From: Bacteroidota bacterium
Lineage (GTDB): Bacteria > Bacteroidota > Bacteroidia > Chitinophagales > Chitinophagaceae
NCBI GenBank assembly: GCA_029555415.1
Contig: JAKPSI010000077.1
Coordinates: forward strand, 20,550-84,549
DNA: 64,000 nucleotides
Direction: 5' to 3'
Under the pieces are notes generated by a model. It saw nothing but the letters and a program-made list of their open reading frames with translations. It made no database searches and was not told the DNA's origin. The position numbers and the translations under genes were made by a program. Position 1 is the stretch's first letter; each line of letters begins with the position of its first letter. Below, in pieces: positions 9,556 to 18,201 of this stretch.

Positions 9556-10275
9556 ATGACGAAATTATCGGTCAACATCAATAAGATAGCCACGCTGCGC
9601 AATTCACGCGGCGGCGACAACCCCAATGTACTGCAGGTAGCAAAGGATGTACAGCGTTTCGGCGCGGATGGGGTGACGGTACACCCGCGTCCGGATGAAA
9701 GGCATATCCGTTACGCGGATGTGCGGGCGATCAAACCCATCATCAGCACTGAATTCAACATCGAAGGCAATTGCCGCGAACAGAAATTCATCGATCTCGT
9801 ACTGGAAATCCAACCGGACCAGGTCACACTCGTACCCGATGCGGAAGGACAACTCACTTCCGATCATGGCTGGGATACGGTGAAGCATAAAGATTATCTG
9901 ACGGAAACGATCGCCATTTTCAAAAAAGCCGGCATCCGTGTTTCGATCTTTGTGGACCCGGTAGTGGAAATGGTGGAAGGAGCGTCTGCAACAGGCACGG
10001 ACCGTATTGAATTATATACCGAAGCCTATGCACGTGAATACGCGGCGGGGCTGCATGACAAAGCCGTTGCACCATACGTAACTGCCGCCAAACGCGCGCG
10101 GGAATTGGGTTTGGGCATCAATGCCGGCCATGACCTGGATATGCATAATCTGAAATTCCTCAAACAACATATCCCCTGGATGGATGAAGTGAGCATCGGG
10201 CATGCGTTGGTCTGTGATGCGGTGTATCTGGGGCTCGAGAATACTATTCAGCTTTACAAACGACAACTGGCGTAG
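9556..10275 (+). CDS. pdxJ: Pyridoxine 5'-phosphate synthase
   Basis: A 239-residue TIM-barrel enzyme. It condenses 1-deoxy-D-xylulose 5-phosphate with 3-amino-2-oxopropyl phosphate to pyridoxine 5'-phosphate in the DXP-dependent vitamin B6 route. Family motifs include the N-terminal L-S-V-N-I-N-K-I-A-T-L-R-N-S-R, the V-T-V-H-P-R-P-D-E-R-H-I segment, E-F-N-I-E-G-N, V-T-L-V-P-D and the C-terminal G-I-N-A-G-H-D-L and S-I-G-H-A-L. Length is normal. Its ATG lies 2 bp after the alpha-galactosidase stop, so it is probably translationally coupled although the functions are unrelated. The spacer after it is a composite repeat element. Confidence 0.97.
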   Translation: MTKLSVNINKIATLRNSRGGDNPNVLQVAKDVQRFGADGVTVHPRPDERHIRYADVRAIKPIISTEFNIEGNCREQKFIDLVLEIQPDQVTLVPDAEGQLTSDHGWDTVKHKDYLTETIAIFKKAGIRVSIFVDPVVEMVEGASATGTDRIELYTEAYAREYAAGLHDKAVAPYVTAAKRARELGLGINAGHDLDMHNLKFLKQHIPWMDEVSIGHALVCDAVYLGLENTIQLYKRQLA

Positions 10276-10646
10276 TTTCTCGCAGATTGCGCAGATGAAG
10301 CGCAGATCACGCAGATTTTTCACCATCTAGGAACAGATACTTTCTCTTACGCCTTTGTTGGTCTTATGAACAACAAACAACTTTAGGTGACCTTTCGATT
10401 GAGAATATGAAAGTTGCGATCTCCGAGTTTCGTGTTGTTGGTGATAACCTGCCTTTGCCGGCAGGCAGGCACCAACAACGGCGTGCTGCTTTCGGGTTAC
10501 AACCCCCGTCCGACCGGGTCGTCCGGGCGGGCGTAACCCGCAACCCTCCTCCGCTGCGCTCCGGCGGGCAAGCCCGCAACATCTGAAAAGAAACCCAGTG
10601 ATCAAATAATCAATAATCATCCTTAGCACGGACTACCGACTAAAGA
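10276..10646. repeat. Composite intergenic repeat region with several modules
   Basis: No gene is visible in these 371 bp. In order there is a CGCAGAT-rich stretch just after pdxJ (10281-10318, irregular 9-11 bp period), the TTGTTGGTC-type hairpin (10347-10380), the TGCCGGCA hairpin module (10431-10492), the GC-rich CCCCCGTCCGA/GGGCGGGCG module (10501-10545, shared with 52800-52836), then a heptamer array that begins at 10631 and runs into the next gene. It is the most complete concentration of modules in the window. Confidence 0.75.
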
Positions 10647-10665
10647 CTAAAGACTAACGACTACA
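10631..10665. repeat. Heptamer array covering the yigZ-like stop codon
   Basis: Five perfect-length 7-bp units: GACTACC, GACTAAA, GACTAAA, GACTAAC, GACTACA. The TAG stop of the leftward gene (10647-10649) and its last codons (V-V-V-S-L) are encoded by the array. Confidence 0.85.
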
Positions 10666-11255
10666 TACTCCACTCCGGAAGCTTCCCCCAGCCTGATCTC
10701 CATCTGCTCCCAATTGATCTTCGGCACCGCGATCTCCATATCACAGAACAGCATCGATTCCTGCTTCAGCACTTCGCAGTTCTGCTGTTTGATGAGCCGC
10801 ATCACTTCATTCATGCGGGTATAATCGAAATGGAGTTTGCATTTTACCATGACAGGTTTGCGCACAACCGGTGTGGTCTGCAACACGAGGGAGGCCGCGG
10901 TCTTGTAGGCATTGATCAGTCCGGGTACACCAAGTAAGGTGCCGCCGAAATAACGCACCACCACCACCAGCACATTGGTCAGTCCTTTGCTGTCGATCTG
11001 CCCGAGAATGGGGCGGCCGGCCGTTCCGGAAGGTTCGCCCGCGTCACTCACACGGAAAGTTTCACCATCCGGACCGATCCGGTACGCAAAGCAATGGTGT
11101 GTGGCCTTGGGATGCTCTTTTTTGAGATAAGCGAGTTTCTCTTTGAATTCATCGATCGACCCTACCGGAAAAGCGAAGGCAGTGAATTTACTGCCCCGGT
11201 CGCGGTACTCGGCTTGCATGACCGTATCGATCGTATTGAAATAATCAGCGCTCAA
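10647..11255 (-). CDS. YigZ/IMPACT family protein
   Basis: A 202-residue cytoplasmic protein. The N-terminal IMPACT domain shows K-x-S-K-F-type (here R-G-S-K-F), H-H-C-F-A-Y-R, S-D-A-G-E-P-S-G-T-A-G-R-P-I and V-V-V-V-R-Y-F-G-G-T-L-L-G, all diagnostic. A smaller C-terminal DUF1949-like domain follows. Bacterial YigZ function is poorly defined; the eukaryotic relative IMPACT regulates Gcn2. Its ATG overlaps the ribD stop (ATGA, 11252-11255), so both are made from one message. The C-terminal codons and stop lie inside a heptamer array. Confidence 0.93.
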   Translation of the reverse strand: MSADYFNTIDTVMQAEYRDRGSKFTAFAFPVGSIDEFKEKLAYLKKEHPKATHHCFAYRIGPDGETFRVSDAGEPSGTAGRPILGQIDSKGLTNVLVVVVRYFGGTLLGVPGLINAYKTAASLVLQTTPVVRKPVMVKCKLHFDYTRMNEVMRLIKQQNCEVLKQESMLFCDMEIAVPKINWEQMEIRLGEASGVEYVVVSL

Positions 11256-12298
11256 TGTTTCGTTGGTTTATAAATGTGAAGGGTATCGGTATGGATCTCA
11301 TCGGTCTCGGTCAGCTCCCCGTGTTTGAGTTCGGGTGCCAGCAATCCCATGCCGGCAAAGACGGTCGAGGAGCGGAAGATGCGGGCTTCATCCCAGCAAC
11401 GCGCATCAATGAAGGAACGCAGCAGCTGCGCGCCACCTTCGATCAGCACTGATTGTATGTTGAGTTTATGGAGTGCGTCGCAAACCGCTGTGACCAGGTC
11501 CTGCTCTTCCGGCAACTGCACATAACGAAGATTGGGCTGATCAATGGCTTTCCGGTTGGTGAGTACAACGGTCGGGAATTGTCCGTCGAATAATTTCAAG
11601 GCGGCGGGCAAGCGCAGGTTCAGGTCCAGGACCACACGCAATGCGGAAGGTCCTTCCCACAAACGGGTGGTCAGGGCCGGGTCATCCCAGGCAGCGGTAT
11701 TGGTGCCCACCATGATGGCGGCTTCCTCACTCCGCCAGCGGTGCACAAGGTGATTGGTCGCTTCCGTAGTGATCAGTAACCGGTCTTCCACACCGGATCC
11801 GATCATGCCATCGGCCGTTTCCGCCCATTTCAGGATGATATACGGTCTTTTCTTTTCATGAAAAGTGAAAAATCTTTTGTTCAGTTCGCGGCATTCTTTT
11901 TCCAGTATACCTACGGTGGTCTTTACTCCGGCAGAATTGAGTTTTTCGACCCCCTTACCATTGACCGCATCGAAAGTATCCGTGCAGCCGATCACCACTT
12001 CGGGTATCCGGTGCTGAATGATCAGATCGGTGCAGGGCGGAGTTTTGCCGGTATGCGCGCAGGGCTCCAGGGATACATATAAAGTGGAGGAAGATATCTT
12101 ATCCTCTTCTCCGAAATCGATGGCCTGACGGATGCAGTTCACTTCCGCATGTGCATGACCGTATTGCCGGTGCCAGCCTTCGCCGATGATGCTGCCTTCA
12201 TGCACCAGCACCGCGCCCACCATGGGATTAGGCGCAACATGCCCCGCCCCGCGGAGGGCCAGTTCGATGCAGCGTGCCATAAAACGTTCAGGGTTCAT
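11252..12298 (-). CDS. ribD: Bifunctional riboflavin biosynthesis deaminase/reductase
   Basis: A 348-residue enzyme with two domains. The N-terminal cytidine-deaminase-like domain has zinc ligands in H-A-E (50-52) and P-C-x(8)-C (Cys80, Cys89), with the family stretch A-P-N-P-M-V-G-A-V. The C-terminal reductase domain has K-W-A-E-T-A-D-G-M and V-L-I-E-G-G-A-Q-L. It deaminates diaminohydroxyphosphoribosylaminopyrimidine and then reduces the ribose, early in riboflavin synthesis from GTP. The gene is divergent from prmC across a 34-bp spacer and overlaps the yigZ-like gene by 4 bp. Other rib genes are not in the window. Confidence 0.96.
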   Translation of the reverse strand: MNPERFMARCIELALRGAGHVAPNPMVGAVLVHEGSIIGEGWHRQYGHAHAEVNCIRQAIDFGEEDKISSSTLYVSLEPCAHTGKTPPCTDLIIQHRIPEVVIGCTDTFDAVNGKGVEKLNSAGVKTTVGILEKECRELNKRFFTFHEKKRPYIILKWAETADGMIGSGVEDRLLITTEATNHLVHRWRSEEAAIMVGTNTAAWDDPALTTRLWEGPSALRVVLDLNLRLPAALKLFDGQFPTVVLTNRKAIDQPNLRYVQLPEEQDLVTAVCDALHKLNIQSVLIEGGAQLLRSFIDARCWDEARIFRSSTVFAGMGLLAPELKHGELTETDEIHTDTLHIYKPTKH

Positions 12299-12320
12299 GC
12301 AGCGGCAAATGTAAATGAAT

Positions 12321-12328
12321 TAAGTTTG
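12321..12328 (+). promoter_or_regulatory. Candidate prmC -7 promoter box (TAAGTTTG), near-leaderless
   Basis: TAAGTTTG matches TAnnTTTG exactly and ends 4 bp before the prmC ATG, so the transcript would start at or very near the start codon. The ribD-prmC spacer is only 34 bp. Confidence 0.45.
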
Positions 12329-12332
12329 TTCC

Positions 12333-13175
12333 ATGACCTGTGCGGCAGCCCAAAAACAATTAGTGGATCGTTTGTTAACTATTCATGAACCCGGAGAATC
12401 CGAAGCTATGGCGGTATGGGTCATGGAGTCCGTTACGGGCGAAAGACATCCAAAAAAAGAATTGCTGCTGAATGAGGTACAGGTGGCGAAACTGGATACC
12501 GTCACACAACGTCTGCTCCAAAACGAACCCTTGCAATACGTGCTGCAGGAATCCTGGTTCTGCGGTTATAAATTCTATGTGGACGAAAACGTACTCATCC
12601 CACGTCCTGAAACTGAAGAATTGGTGGAATGGATCATTGCCAATTGCAAATTCCCGCTGGGCGATCTCACGATCACTGATATCGGCACCGGCAGTGGCTG
12701 CATCGCCATCAGCCTGAAACGCAAGCTGCGCAAGGCGGACGTGATGGGTATAGACGTGAGCCCTGGGGCCATAAATGTAGCGCAACGCAATGCCACAACA
12801 TTGGGTGTAGAGGTAAATTTCAAACAAGCCGACTTTCTGGATCCCACCACCTGGGCCTCACTCCCCGTTTCAGATATCATCGTCAGTAATCCGCCCTATA
12901 TCCCCGAGAAAGACAAAGCCACCATGCATCCCAATGTGCTGGATCATGAACCGCACACCGCGTTATTCGTGGCGGATAATGATGCGTTGGTTTTTTATAA
13001 AGCGCTGGCGGCTTTTGGAAAATCAAATCTGAGAGAAGATGGAAGTATTTTTATGGAGATACATGAAAATCTTGGTCAGCAATGCCTGGATCTTTTTTTG
13101 AAGGAAGGATATCAAACTGAATTGAAAAAGGATATGCAAGGCAAAGACCGGATGGTGCTTGCAAGACTTAAGTGA
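12333..13175 (+). CDS. prmC: Release factor glutamine N5-methyltransferase
   Basis: A 280-residue SAM-dependent methyltransferase that methylates the GGQ glutamine of peptide release factors and so improves termination. The N-terminal helical release-factor-binding domain ends near Q-Y-V-L (68-71). The SAM motif D-I-G-T-G-S-G lies at 116-122, and the catalytic N-P-P-Y at 186-189 with the usual I-P-E follow-up. Length is normal. It is transcribed away from ribD from a very short spacer. The 262-bp stretch after it holds a palindromic repeat element. Confidence 0.95.
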   Translation: MTCAAAQKQLVDRLLTIHEPGESEAMAVWVMESVTGERHPKKELLLNEVQVAKLDTVTQRLLQNEPLQYVLQESWFCGYKFYVDENVLIPRPETEELVEWIIANCKFPLGDLTITDIGTGSGCIAISLKRKLRKADVMGIDVSPGAINVAQRNATTLGVEVNFKQADFLDPTTWASLPVSDIIVSNPPYIPEKDKATMHPNVLDHEPHTALFVADNDALVFYKALAAFGKSNLREDGSIFMEIHENLGQQCLDLFLKEGYQTELKKDMQGKDRMVLARLK

Positions 13176-13437
13176 GTTTTTTTTGTCACATAGGCACATA
13201 GAACACATAGACCTGAACACATAGTTTTTGGTGATGTTGCTTTGAAGTGCCAGACTGAAAAAAGCACGCCGCGGTTTGGTGCCTGCCTGCCGGCAAAGGC
13301 AGGTTTTTCACCAACCGCACGCAAGGAGCATAATACTAACGAAAGTGGCCGGTGAAAAACACCAGCCACGGCGAAGCTTGAATCTTCTGATTTTCTTTGT
13401 GTGTATTTCTATGAGTCCTATGTGACAAGAAAAATGA
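13176..13437. repeat. Palindromic intergenic element between convergent prmC and exbD
   Basis: No gene is visible. CACATAG units follow prmC (about 13188-13225, spacing 7-14 bp), and a matching inverted part with CTATG and CCTATGTGAC lies at about 13409-13428. The TGCCGGCA hairpin module sits between them at 13262-13321, in reverse orientation. It is bracketed by long imperfect inverted arms, so the whole spacer could fold into one large hairpin. Confidence 0.65.
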
Positions 13438-13836
13438 TCATTTCACATTCGCAACAACTTTAGCACCGGATTTCTTCGCCAATCTCATCACCCGGAAAAC
13501 CTCTCCATAGTAAGCGGTAGTGTCGGCATTGATCACCACAGTGGGTGTATCAACTGTTGCACGGTAGCGGATGATCTCATGCGTGAGCATGGAATCGATC
13601 AGGCCGTCCTGAATAGCGGTGGAACCGATATAATAGTGCTGGTCCTTATCGATGGAGACCATGATATTCTGTTTGGCCTTCGTATCCTTGGTGCCTTTGG
13701 GCAAACCTACTTTCACGATGTTCGGATTCGCGAGGGTGGCCACGATCAGGAAGAACATGAGCAGGATGAACAGGATATCGTTCAGGGAGTCCGTGAACAC
13801 CTCCGATTCGTGACTATGCTTTTTTCTGAATTTCAT
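13438..13836 (-). CDS. exbD: ExbD/TolR family biopolymer transport protein
   Basis: 132 residues with one N-terminal transmembrane helix (about residues 20-38, D-I-L-F-I-L-L-M-F-F), preceded by the family-typical S-L-N-D near the membrane with an intramembrane Asp. The rest is a periplasmic domain. ExbD works with ExbB as a proton-driven motor energising TonB-dependent outer-membrane transport, or the related Tol system. It follows exbB after 9 bp. No tonB gene is nearby, so the partner must be encoded elsewhere. Confidence 0.9.
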   Translation of the reverse strand: MKFRKKHSHESEVFTDSLNDILFILLMFFLIVATLANPNIVKVGLPKGTKDTKAKQNIMVSIDKDQHYYIGSTAIQDGLIDSMLTHEIIRYRATVDTPTVVINADTTAYYGEVFRVMRLAKKSGAKVVANVK

Positions 13837-13845
13837 TACAACAGT

Positions 13846-14532
13846 TTAGCGCGTGGGTTCCTGCAATACGTCCAGGAAATCGGAAGAAGCTGCTTCCATT
13901 TTATTGGATGTCTTATCGATCTGTGTGTTCAGGTAGCTGTATGCCAGGTAGGCGATCAGACCGATCACAAGTCCGGTGATGGAGGTGATCAGTTTGGTAT
14001 AGATACCACCGGCGATGGTGCCCACTTCAAATTCATTGGAGCTGTTGATACGGCTGAACAATTGCATCAGACCCACCAGGGTACCCACGAAACCGAAGAT
14101 CGGCGCGGCTTTGGAAACAACGGACAATACACCCATGTTCTTTTCCAGGTGGTACATTTCCAGCTGACCCACATTGTTCATGCTCTTCTCGATCAGGTCG
14201 ATCGGTTTGCCGATACGCTGTATACCCTTGTCGATGATCCGGGCCACCGGGTTATTGGTATTCTTCGCGAAACTGCGTGCGGCGGTCACATTGCCGCTCA
14301 CGATATGATCGCGTACGATATTCATGAAATTGTCGTCAATGCGTGAGGCATTGCGGATGGCGATGAGGCGCTCCGCGAAAACATAAACGGCCATGAGCAG
14401 CATGATACCGAGTGGGATCATGATCCAGCCTCCCAATTTCACGAGCTCGAAAATACCGGAGGGAGATGTGCTGCCGGGTGCGGATTGGGCCGTCTTGTTC
14501 AGGGTGTCAACGATCTGTAACAATTCAAACAT
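13846..14532 (-). CDS. exbB: MotA/TolQ/ExbB proton channel family protein
   Basis: 228 residues with three predicted transmembrane segments (about residues 34-54, 137-160 and 182-202), as in ExbB/TolQ. The channel core carries A-A-P-I-F-G-F-V-G-T-L-V-G-L, the conserved family signature, and T-S-I-T-G-L-V-I-G. It forms the inner-membrane proton channel with the ExbD made from the gene 9 bp downstream. A weak -7-like box (TACTTTTA, 14552-14559) lies upstream. Whether it powers TonB or another motor cannot be settled from the sequence. Confidence 0.9.
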   Translation of the reverse strand: MFELLQIVDTLNKTAQSAPGSTSPSGIFELVKLGGWIMIPLGIMLLMAVYVFAERLIAIRNASRIDDNFMNIVRDHIVSGNVTAARSFAKNTNNPVARIIDKGIQRIGKPIDLIEKSMNNVGQLEMYHLEKNMGVLSVVSKAAPIFGFVGTLVGLMQLFSRINSSNEFEVGTIAGGIYTKLITSITGLVIGLIAYLAYSYLNTQIDKTSNKMEAASSDFLDVLQEPTR

Positions 14533-14625
14533 AATGATTCGTCTTTAGGTGTAAAAGTATGGCTTGCGGGGAAATTACCATCCCCCGGTTTTCAACAGTC
14601 CTGAATAACAATGGCATGAACGGGA

Positions 14626-14653
14626 AAAATGATGCCACGTTGTACGTGGCATC
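14626..14653 (-). terminator. Intrinsic terminator after the SPFH gene
   Basis: A perfect 10-bp stem pairs 14631-14640 with 14644-14653 around a 3-nt loop. On the minus strand it is followed by a TTTTT run (14626-14630), 29 bp after the stop of the SPFH gene. Confidence 0.8.
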
Positions 14654-14681
14654 GAGGTTTTAGAGTTATTTAACAAGTCCG

Positions 14682-15629
14682 TTATTTGGCATCATGCTGC
14701 CCTAACGGCCGCACCATGAGCGCCTGGATCTGCTTCATCGTGGCCTGCATGCCGTCAGAGCTGCCATCCAGGAAGATGACATTGCCTTTTCCGTACTCCG
14801 CGAAGTTCTTGATGGCTTCTGTCCACATACTGAAAAGGATCACATTGGTATCGAGATTGGCCTGTTTCATTTGTTCGGCGGCTTCGGTCATACCCTTGGC
14901 CACTTCCTGACGGAAGAGTGCTACACCCTGTCCACGCAGCCTGGCCGCCTCTTTCTCCGCTTCCGCTGAGATCTTGATGGCATTACCCTCCGCTTCCGCA
15001 GCCTTGGTCTTGGTGATCAGCAGGGCCTGTCCTTCATTCTCCGCCGCGGCCTTCAGGTTATTTGAAGCCACCACTTTGCTCATGGAATCCAGGATGACCT
15101 TATCGAAAGTGATATCGTTGATCTGCAGATCCTGCAGATGATAACCCCATGTTTCCAGTGTATGATCGATCTCCGCTTTCACATATTCCACGATCTCTTT
15201 GCGCAGTCCGAGGATCTCCGCCTGCTTCTTGATGGCCACGAAGGAACGGATATTACCCTCGATGGTACGGATCAGGGCCTGCATGAGGTCCTTGTCCGCA
15301 AAGAATTTGAACGCTACTTTCTTCACGGTCTCTTCATCCGCATTCTGCACGGAATAGAGCAGCATGCTTTTGAAATATACATTGGCCTGGTCGTTGGTTA
15401 CGGCCTGGAATTCCAATTCTACGGAACGGTTCTGGATCGACACCTTGCGGAATACGGTCTCCAGGATCGGGATCTTCATATTCAGACCCGGGCGGGCTAC
15501 GCGGCGGTATTTACCGAACATCGTGATGACGCCGATATAACCCTGATTGATGGAGAAAAGTGATCCGAAGAAAATGATGAGTGCAATGAAGATCCACCAG
15601 TTGGTGGCGAGGAATTTGGCAAGATCCAT
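14682..15629 (-). CDS. SPFH/band 7 domain membrane protein
   Basis: A 315-residue protein with an N-terminal transmembrane segment (about residues 9-27). A band 7/SPFH domain follows (G-K-Y-R-R-V-A-R-P-G-L-N-M-K-I-P), then a long Ala/Glu-rich helical region (about 185-260, A-E-A-E-G-N-A-I, E-A-E-K-E-A-A-R-L-R-G-Q-G) expected to form a coiled coil. Such proteins assemble into ring-like scaffolds at the inner membrane and often modulate proteases or membrane organisation. The exact subfamily (HflC, stomatin or QmcA) is not resolved. Its own terminator follows, so it is probably a single-gene unit. Confidence 0.88.
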   Translation of the reverse strand: MDLAKFLATNWWIFIALIIFFGSLFSINQGYIGVITMFGKYRRVARPGLNMKIPILETVFRKVSIQNRSVELEFQAVTNDQANVYFKSMLLYSVQNADEETVKKVAFKFFADKDLMQALIRTIEGNIRSFVAIKKQAEILGLRKEIVEYVKAEIDHTLETWGYHLQDLQINDITFDKVILDSMSKVVASNNLKAAAENEGQALLITKTKAAEAEGNAIKISAEAEKEAARLRGQGVALFRQEVAKGMTEAAEQMKQANLDTNVILFSMWTEAIKNFAEYGKGNVIFLDGSSDGMQATMKQIQALMVRPLGQHDAK

Positions 15630-15662
15630 ACTATAAGATTTTACACAAGTTACGATGTTTCC

Positions 15663-16778
15663 CTATTCCCGGATATACAGAAAAACCTCCACCCGCCGGT
15701 TCAGTCGCCGGCCATCCGGCGTGCTGTTTTCGCGCACCGGATGCGTAGCGCCGAAGCCACGGGTGATGACAGAGAATGGGTTCAGACTACCATGTTCCAC
15801 GAGGTAGGTACCGGTCGTGTTGGCACGGTCGACCGACAATTGCTGGTTGTACAAAAAGGTTCCGCGGTCATCCGTATGCCCTTCCACTACAACGGAATCC
15901 ATTTGCTTGCGGGAGAGATAACGGAGCACACTGTCGAGCAGTTTCGTTCCTTCCGGTTGCAGGTTGGCTTTTGCGGTCTCGAATAAAAGATCGGAAAGGA
16001 TGATGGTATCGGTACGGGCCGTAGTGGTGGATTGCAGCACGACCGTTTCAGGTTCGCCATTGTGGATGCGGATCCATTTCTGCAGCATGTCGTGCCGTTC
16101 ATTCTGCTCGTAGATATCCGCCTTGGTCTGTTTCCAGTTGGAACAGATCCTTTCACGGGGATCGAGCGGATACATGGAGAAATTATCGATGTAGACCAGG
16201 AAATGACTTTCCATTTTCAATCCGGTGGGACCGGTGATATCACGCTTTGAATAATTGGAAACGGTCAGGAAGGTTTCACCGCCGTGTGCTGTATAGATGA
16301 TCACCGCCTGCTGCCAGTTGCTGTCGGGCGGGAACACATTGCTTTTATTATCGCAGAGATAAGCGGTGGGTTTGAACTTATAGACGGGCGACTTATCCAG
16401 CAACGGATCGGTGGATCCAAAACAAACCCCGATACTGTCGAGGATACGGAACGGTGATTTGATATAGAATTCCAGTCGGTACTGATGCCCTTTTTTCAAA
16501 GCGCAGAGGAACTGCGTACGTACGAATGTGCGCTGAAAAGGTTTGCTGCTGTGGCCCGCTTCAATGGCCATACAGTGGGTGCCGTCCCAGGCGCGGCCCG
16601 CATCTTTGAAGTAATTGGAAAAACCGGCTGTATTGCTGATCCAGCCCTCCGGGGCGCAATTGATCTTGTATTCGGTGCAGATATTCTCCTCTTCCAGGCC
16701 GCCGTTGACGAGCAGGTCCTGCCCATGGGCCGAAAAGACCCCAAGCATCAGGATAAGGTATAAACCGGTGTGTTTCAT
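15663..16778 (-). CDS. OmpA-family outer-membrane protein with N-terminal beta-sandwich
   Basis: 371 residues from the ATG at 16778, chosen because it starts directly at the signal peptide (MKHTGLYLILMLGVFSAHG); an ATG at 16799 adds seven residues. The N-terminal ~210 residues read like a jelly-roll domain (L-V-N-G-G-L-E, P-E-G-W, D-N-F-S-M-Y). The C-terminal ~110 residues are an OmpA domain that binds peptidoglycan, with L-F-E-T-A-K-A-N-L, V-E-G-H-T-D-D-R-G and L-S-V-D-R-A. Likely role: tethering the outer membrane to the wall. The ligand of the first domain is unknown. Confidence 0.88.
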   Translation of the reverse strand: MKHTGLYLILMLGVFSAHGQDLLVNGGLEEENICTEYKINCAPEGWISNTAGFSNYFKDAGRAWDGTHCMAIEAGHSSKPFQRTFVRTQFLCALKKGHQYRLEFYIKSPFRILDSIGVCFGSTDPLLDKSPVYKFKPTAYLCDNKSNVFPPDSNWQQAVIIYTAHGGETFLTVSNYSKRDITGPTGLKMESHFLVYIDNFSMYPLDPRERICSNWKQTKADIYEQNERHDMLQKWIRIHNGEPETVVLQSTTTARTDTIILSDLLFETAKANLQPEGTKLLDSVLRYLSRKQMDSVVVEGHTDDRGTFLYNQQLSVDRANTTGTYLVEHGSLNPFSVITRGFGATHPVRENSTPDGRRLNRRVEVFLYIRE

Positions 16779-16835
16779 GCAAGTGACGGAGTGATACACC
16801 GGTAAAGTTAATACAAATGCCTGACTTGTAAAAGC

Positions 16836-18092
16836 TTATGCATTAGCCTTTTCACACCAGATCGAACTCAGGTGTACCAGCGTTTCAACGGCCTTGTTCA
16901 GGTCCTGTACACTGACGTGTTCCAGTTTGGAATGGATGCCTTGCTCACCTGCAAAAAGATTCGGACAGGGCAAGCCCATGAAAGAAAGGCGTGAGCCATC
17001 GGTTCCACCGCGGATGCTTTCGATCTTAAGGGGCAGTCCGGCGCGGGAGATGGCTTCTTTGGCATGCGCGACCACATCGGGATGGCGGTCGAGCACTTCT
17101 TTCATATTACGGTATTGTTCCGTAACGGTGAATTCAAAGGATGCACGGGGATAAGTGCGCATCCTTTCTTCGATCTGTGTACGGAGATAATCTTCTTTTT
17201 TACCAAGGCCTTCGGTCTCGAAATCACGGATGATGAAGTCGATGGTACATTTTTCAGCGATGCCTTCAACGCGTACCGGGTGTATGAAACCGCGTTTACC
17301 ATCCGTTGATTCGGGTGATAAACGGTCTTGCGGCAATGCCGCCAGTATCTCACCCGCGATCTTCATCGCGTTGATCATTTTACCTTTTGCATAACCGGGA
17401 TGCGCGATAACGCCATGGATGACGACCTGCACACCATCGGCGCTGAAGGTTTCATCTTCCAGGCTGCCGGCATCACCGCCATCAAGGGTGTAACCGAAGT
17501 CGGCGCCGAGTTTCTGCATGTCCACTTTGGCGGTCCCCTTCCCTACTTCTTCATCGGGCGTGAACAGTATCTTGATGGTGCCATGTTCCACGGATGGATT
17601 ATTCATGAGGAAATGCGCGAAGTCCATGATCGCGGCCACGCCTGCTTTATCATCCGCACCCAGTAATGTGGTCCCGGATGCAGTGATGATATCATTCCCG
17701 AACTGTGTTTTCAGATAAGGATATTCATCCAGCTTCAGGATCTGTGTGGGATCATCGGGCAATACGATATCCTGACCCTGATAATTTTTATGAAGTATGG
17801 GCTTCACACCGGTACCGCTGCAATCAGGTGCTGTATCCACGTGCGCGCAATAACAGATCACGGGGATGTTTTGCTTGCGGCTGTTGGAGGGGATGGTGGC
17901 ATACACATAGCCCCACTGGTCCATGTGCGCATCTTCCACACCCATGGCTTTCAGTTCATCTGCCAGTATACGGGAAAGGTCTTTTTGCTTTTCGGTGGTC
18001 GGGTGCGTGTTCGATTGCGGATCACTCTGGGTATCGATCTGCACATAACGCATGAAACGTTCCGCTGCTGTAAAACCGTAATGATCAGTCAT
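16836..18092 (-). CDS. pepT: Peptidase T (aminotripeptidase, M20B)
   Basis: A 418-residue cytosolic dizinc exopeptidase that releases the N-terminal residue of tripeptides. It has the metal-ligand segments H-V-D-T-A-P-D, G-A-D-D-K-A-G, the catalytic E-E-V-G-K-G and the late S-I-R-G-G-T-D-G-S-R-L and H-S-K-L-E motifs. The length equals typical PepT. A -7-like box (TACATTCG on the minus strand, 18115-18122) lies 23 bp upstream. It is divergent from the membrane protein gene at 18202. Confidence 0.95.
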   Translation of the reverse strand: MTDHYGFTAAERFMRYVQIDTQSDPQSNTHPTTEKQKDLSRILADELKAMGVEDAHMDQWGYVYATIPSNSRKQNIPVICYCAHVDTAPDCSGTGVKPILHKNYQGQDIVLPDDPTQILKLDEYPYLKTQFGNDIITASGTTLLGADDKAGVAAIMDFAHFLMNNPSVEHGTIKILFTPDEEVGKGTAKVDMQKLGADFGYTLDGGDAGSLEDETFSADGVQVVIHGVIAHPGYAKGKMINAMKIAGEILAALPQDRLSPESTDGKRGFIHPVRVEGIAEKCTIDFIIRDFETEGLGKKEDYLRTQIEERMRTYPRASFEFTVTEQYRNMKEVLDRHPDVVAHAKEAISRAGLPLKIESIRGGTDGSRLSFMGLPCPNLFAGEQGIHSKLEHVSVQDLNKAVETLVHLSSIWCEKANA

Positions 18093-18201
18093 ATCCTTTT
18101 CAATTTAAGGACACCGAATGTACGATGATTTGATTTGCCGGGGAAAATCTTGCATTTCCCCGGAAATCGCCCTACCTTAAATTGAACCAAAAACCAACGA
18201 A

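Noticed and set aside
10327..10629. Open frames inside the composite repeat region after pdxJ
   Set aside because: The translations follow repeat modules, are Arg/Pro-rich and have no homologous pattern; similar frames occur in the other repeat spacers.
10276..10646. CRISPR array
   Set aside because: Repeats are tandem without unique spacers of constant length and no cas genes are present; this applies to all heptamer arrays in the window.
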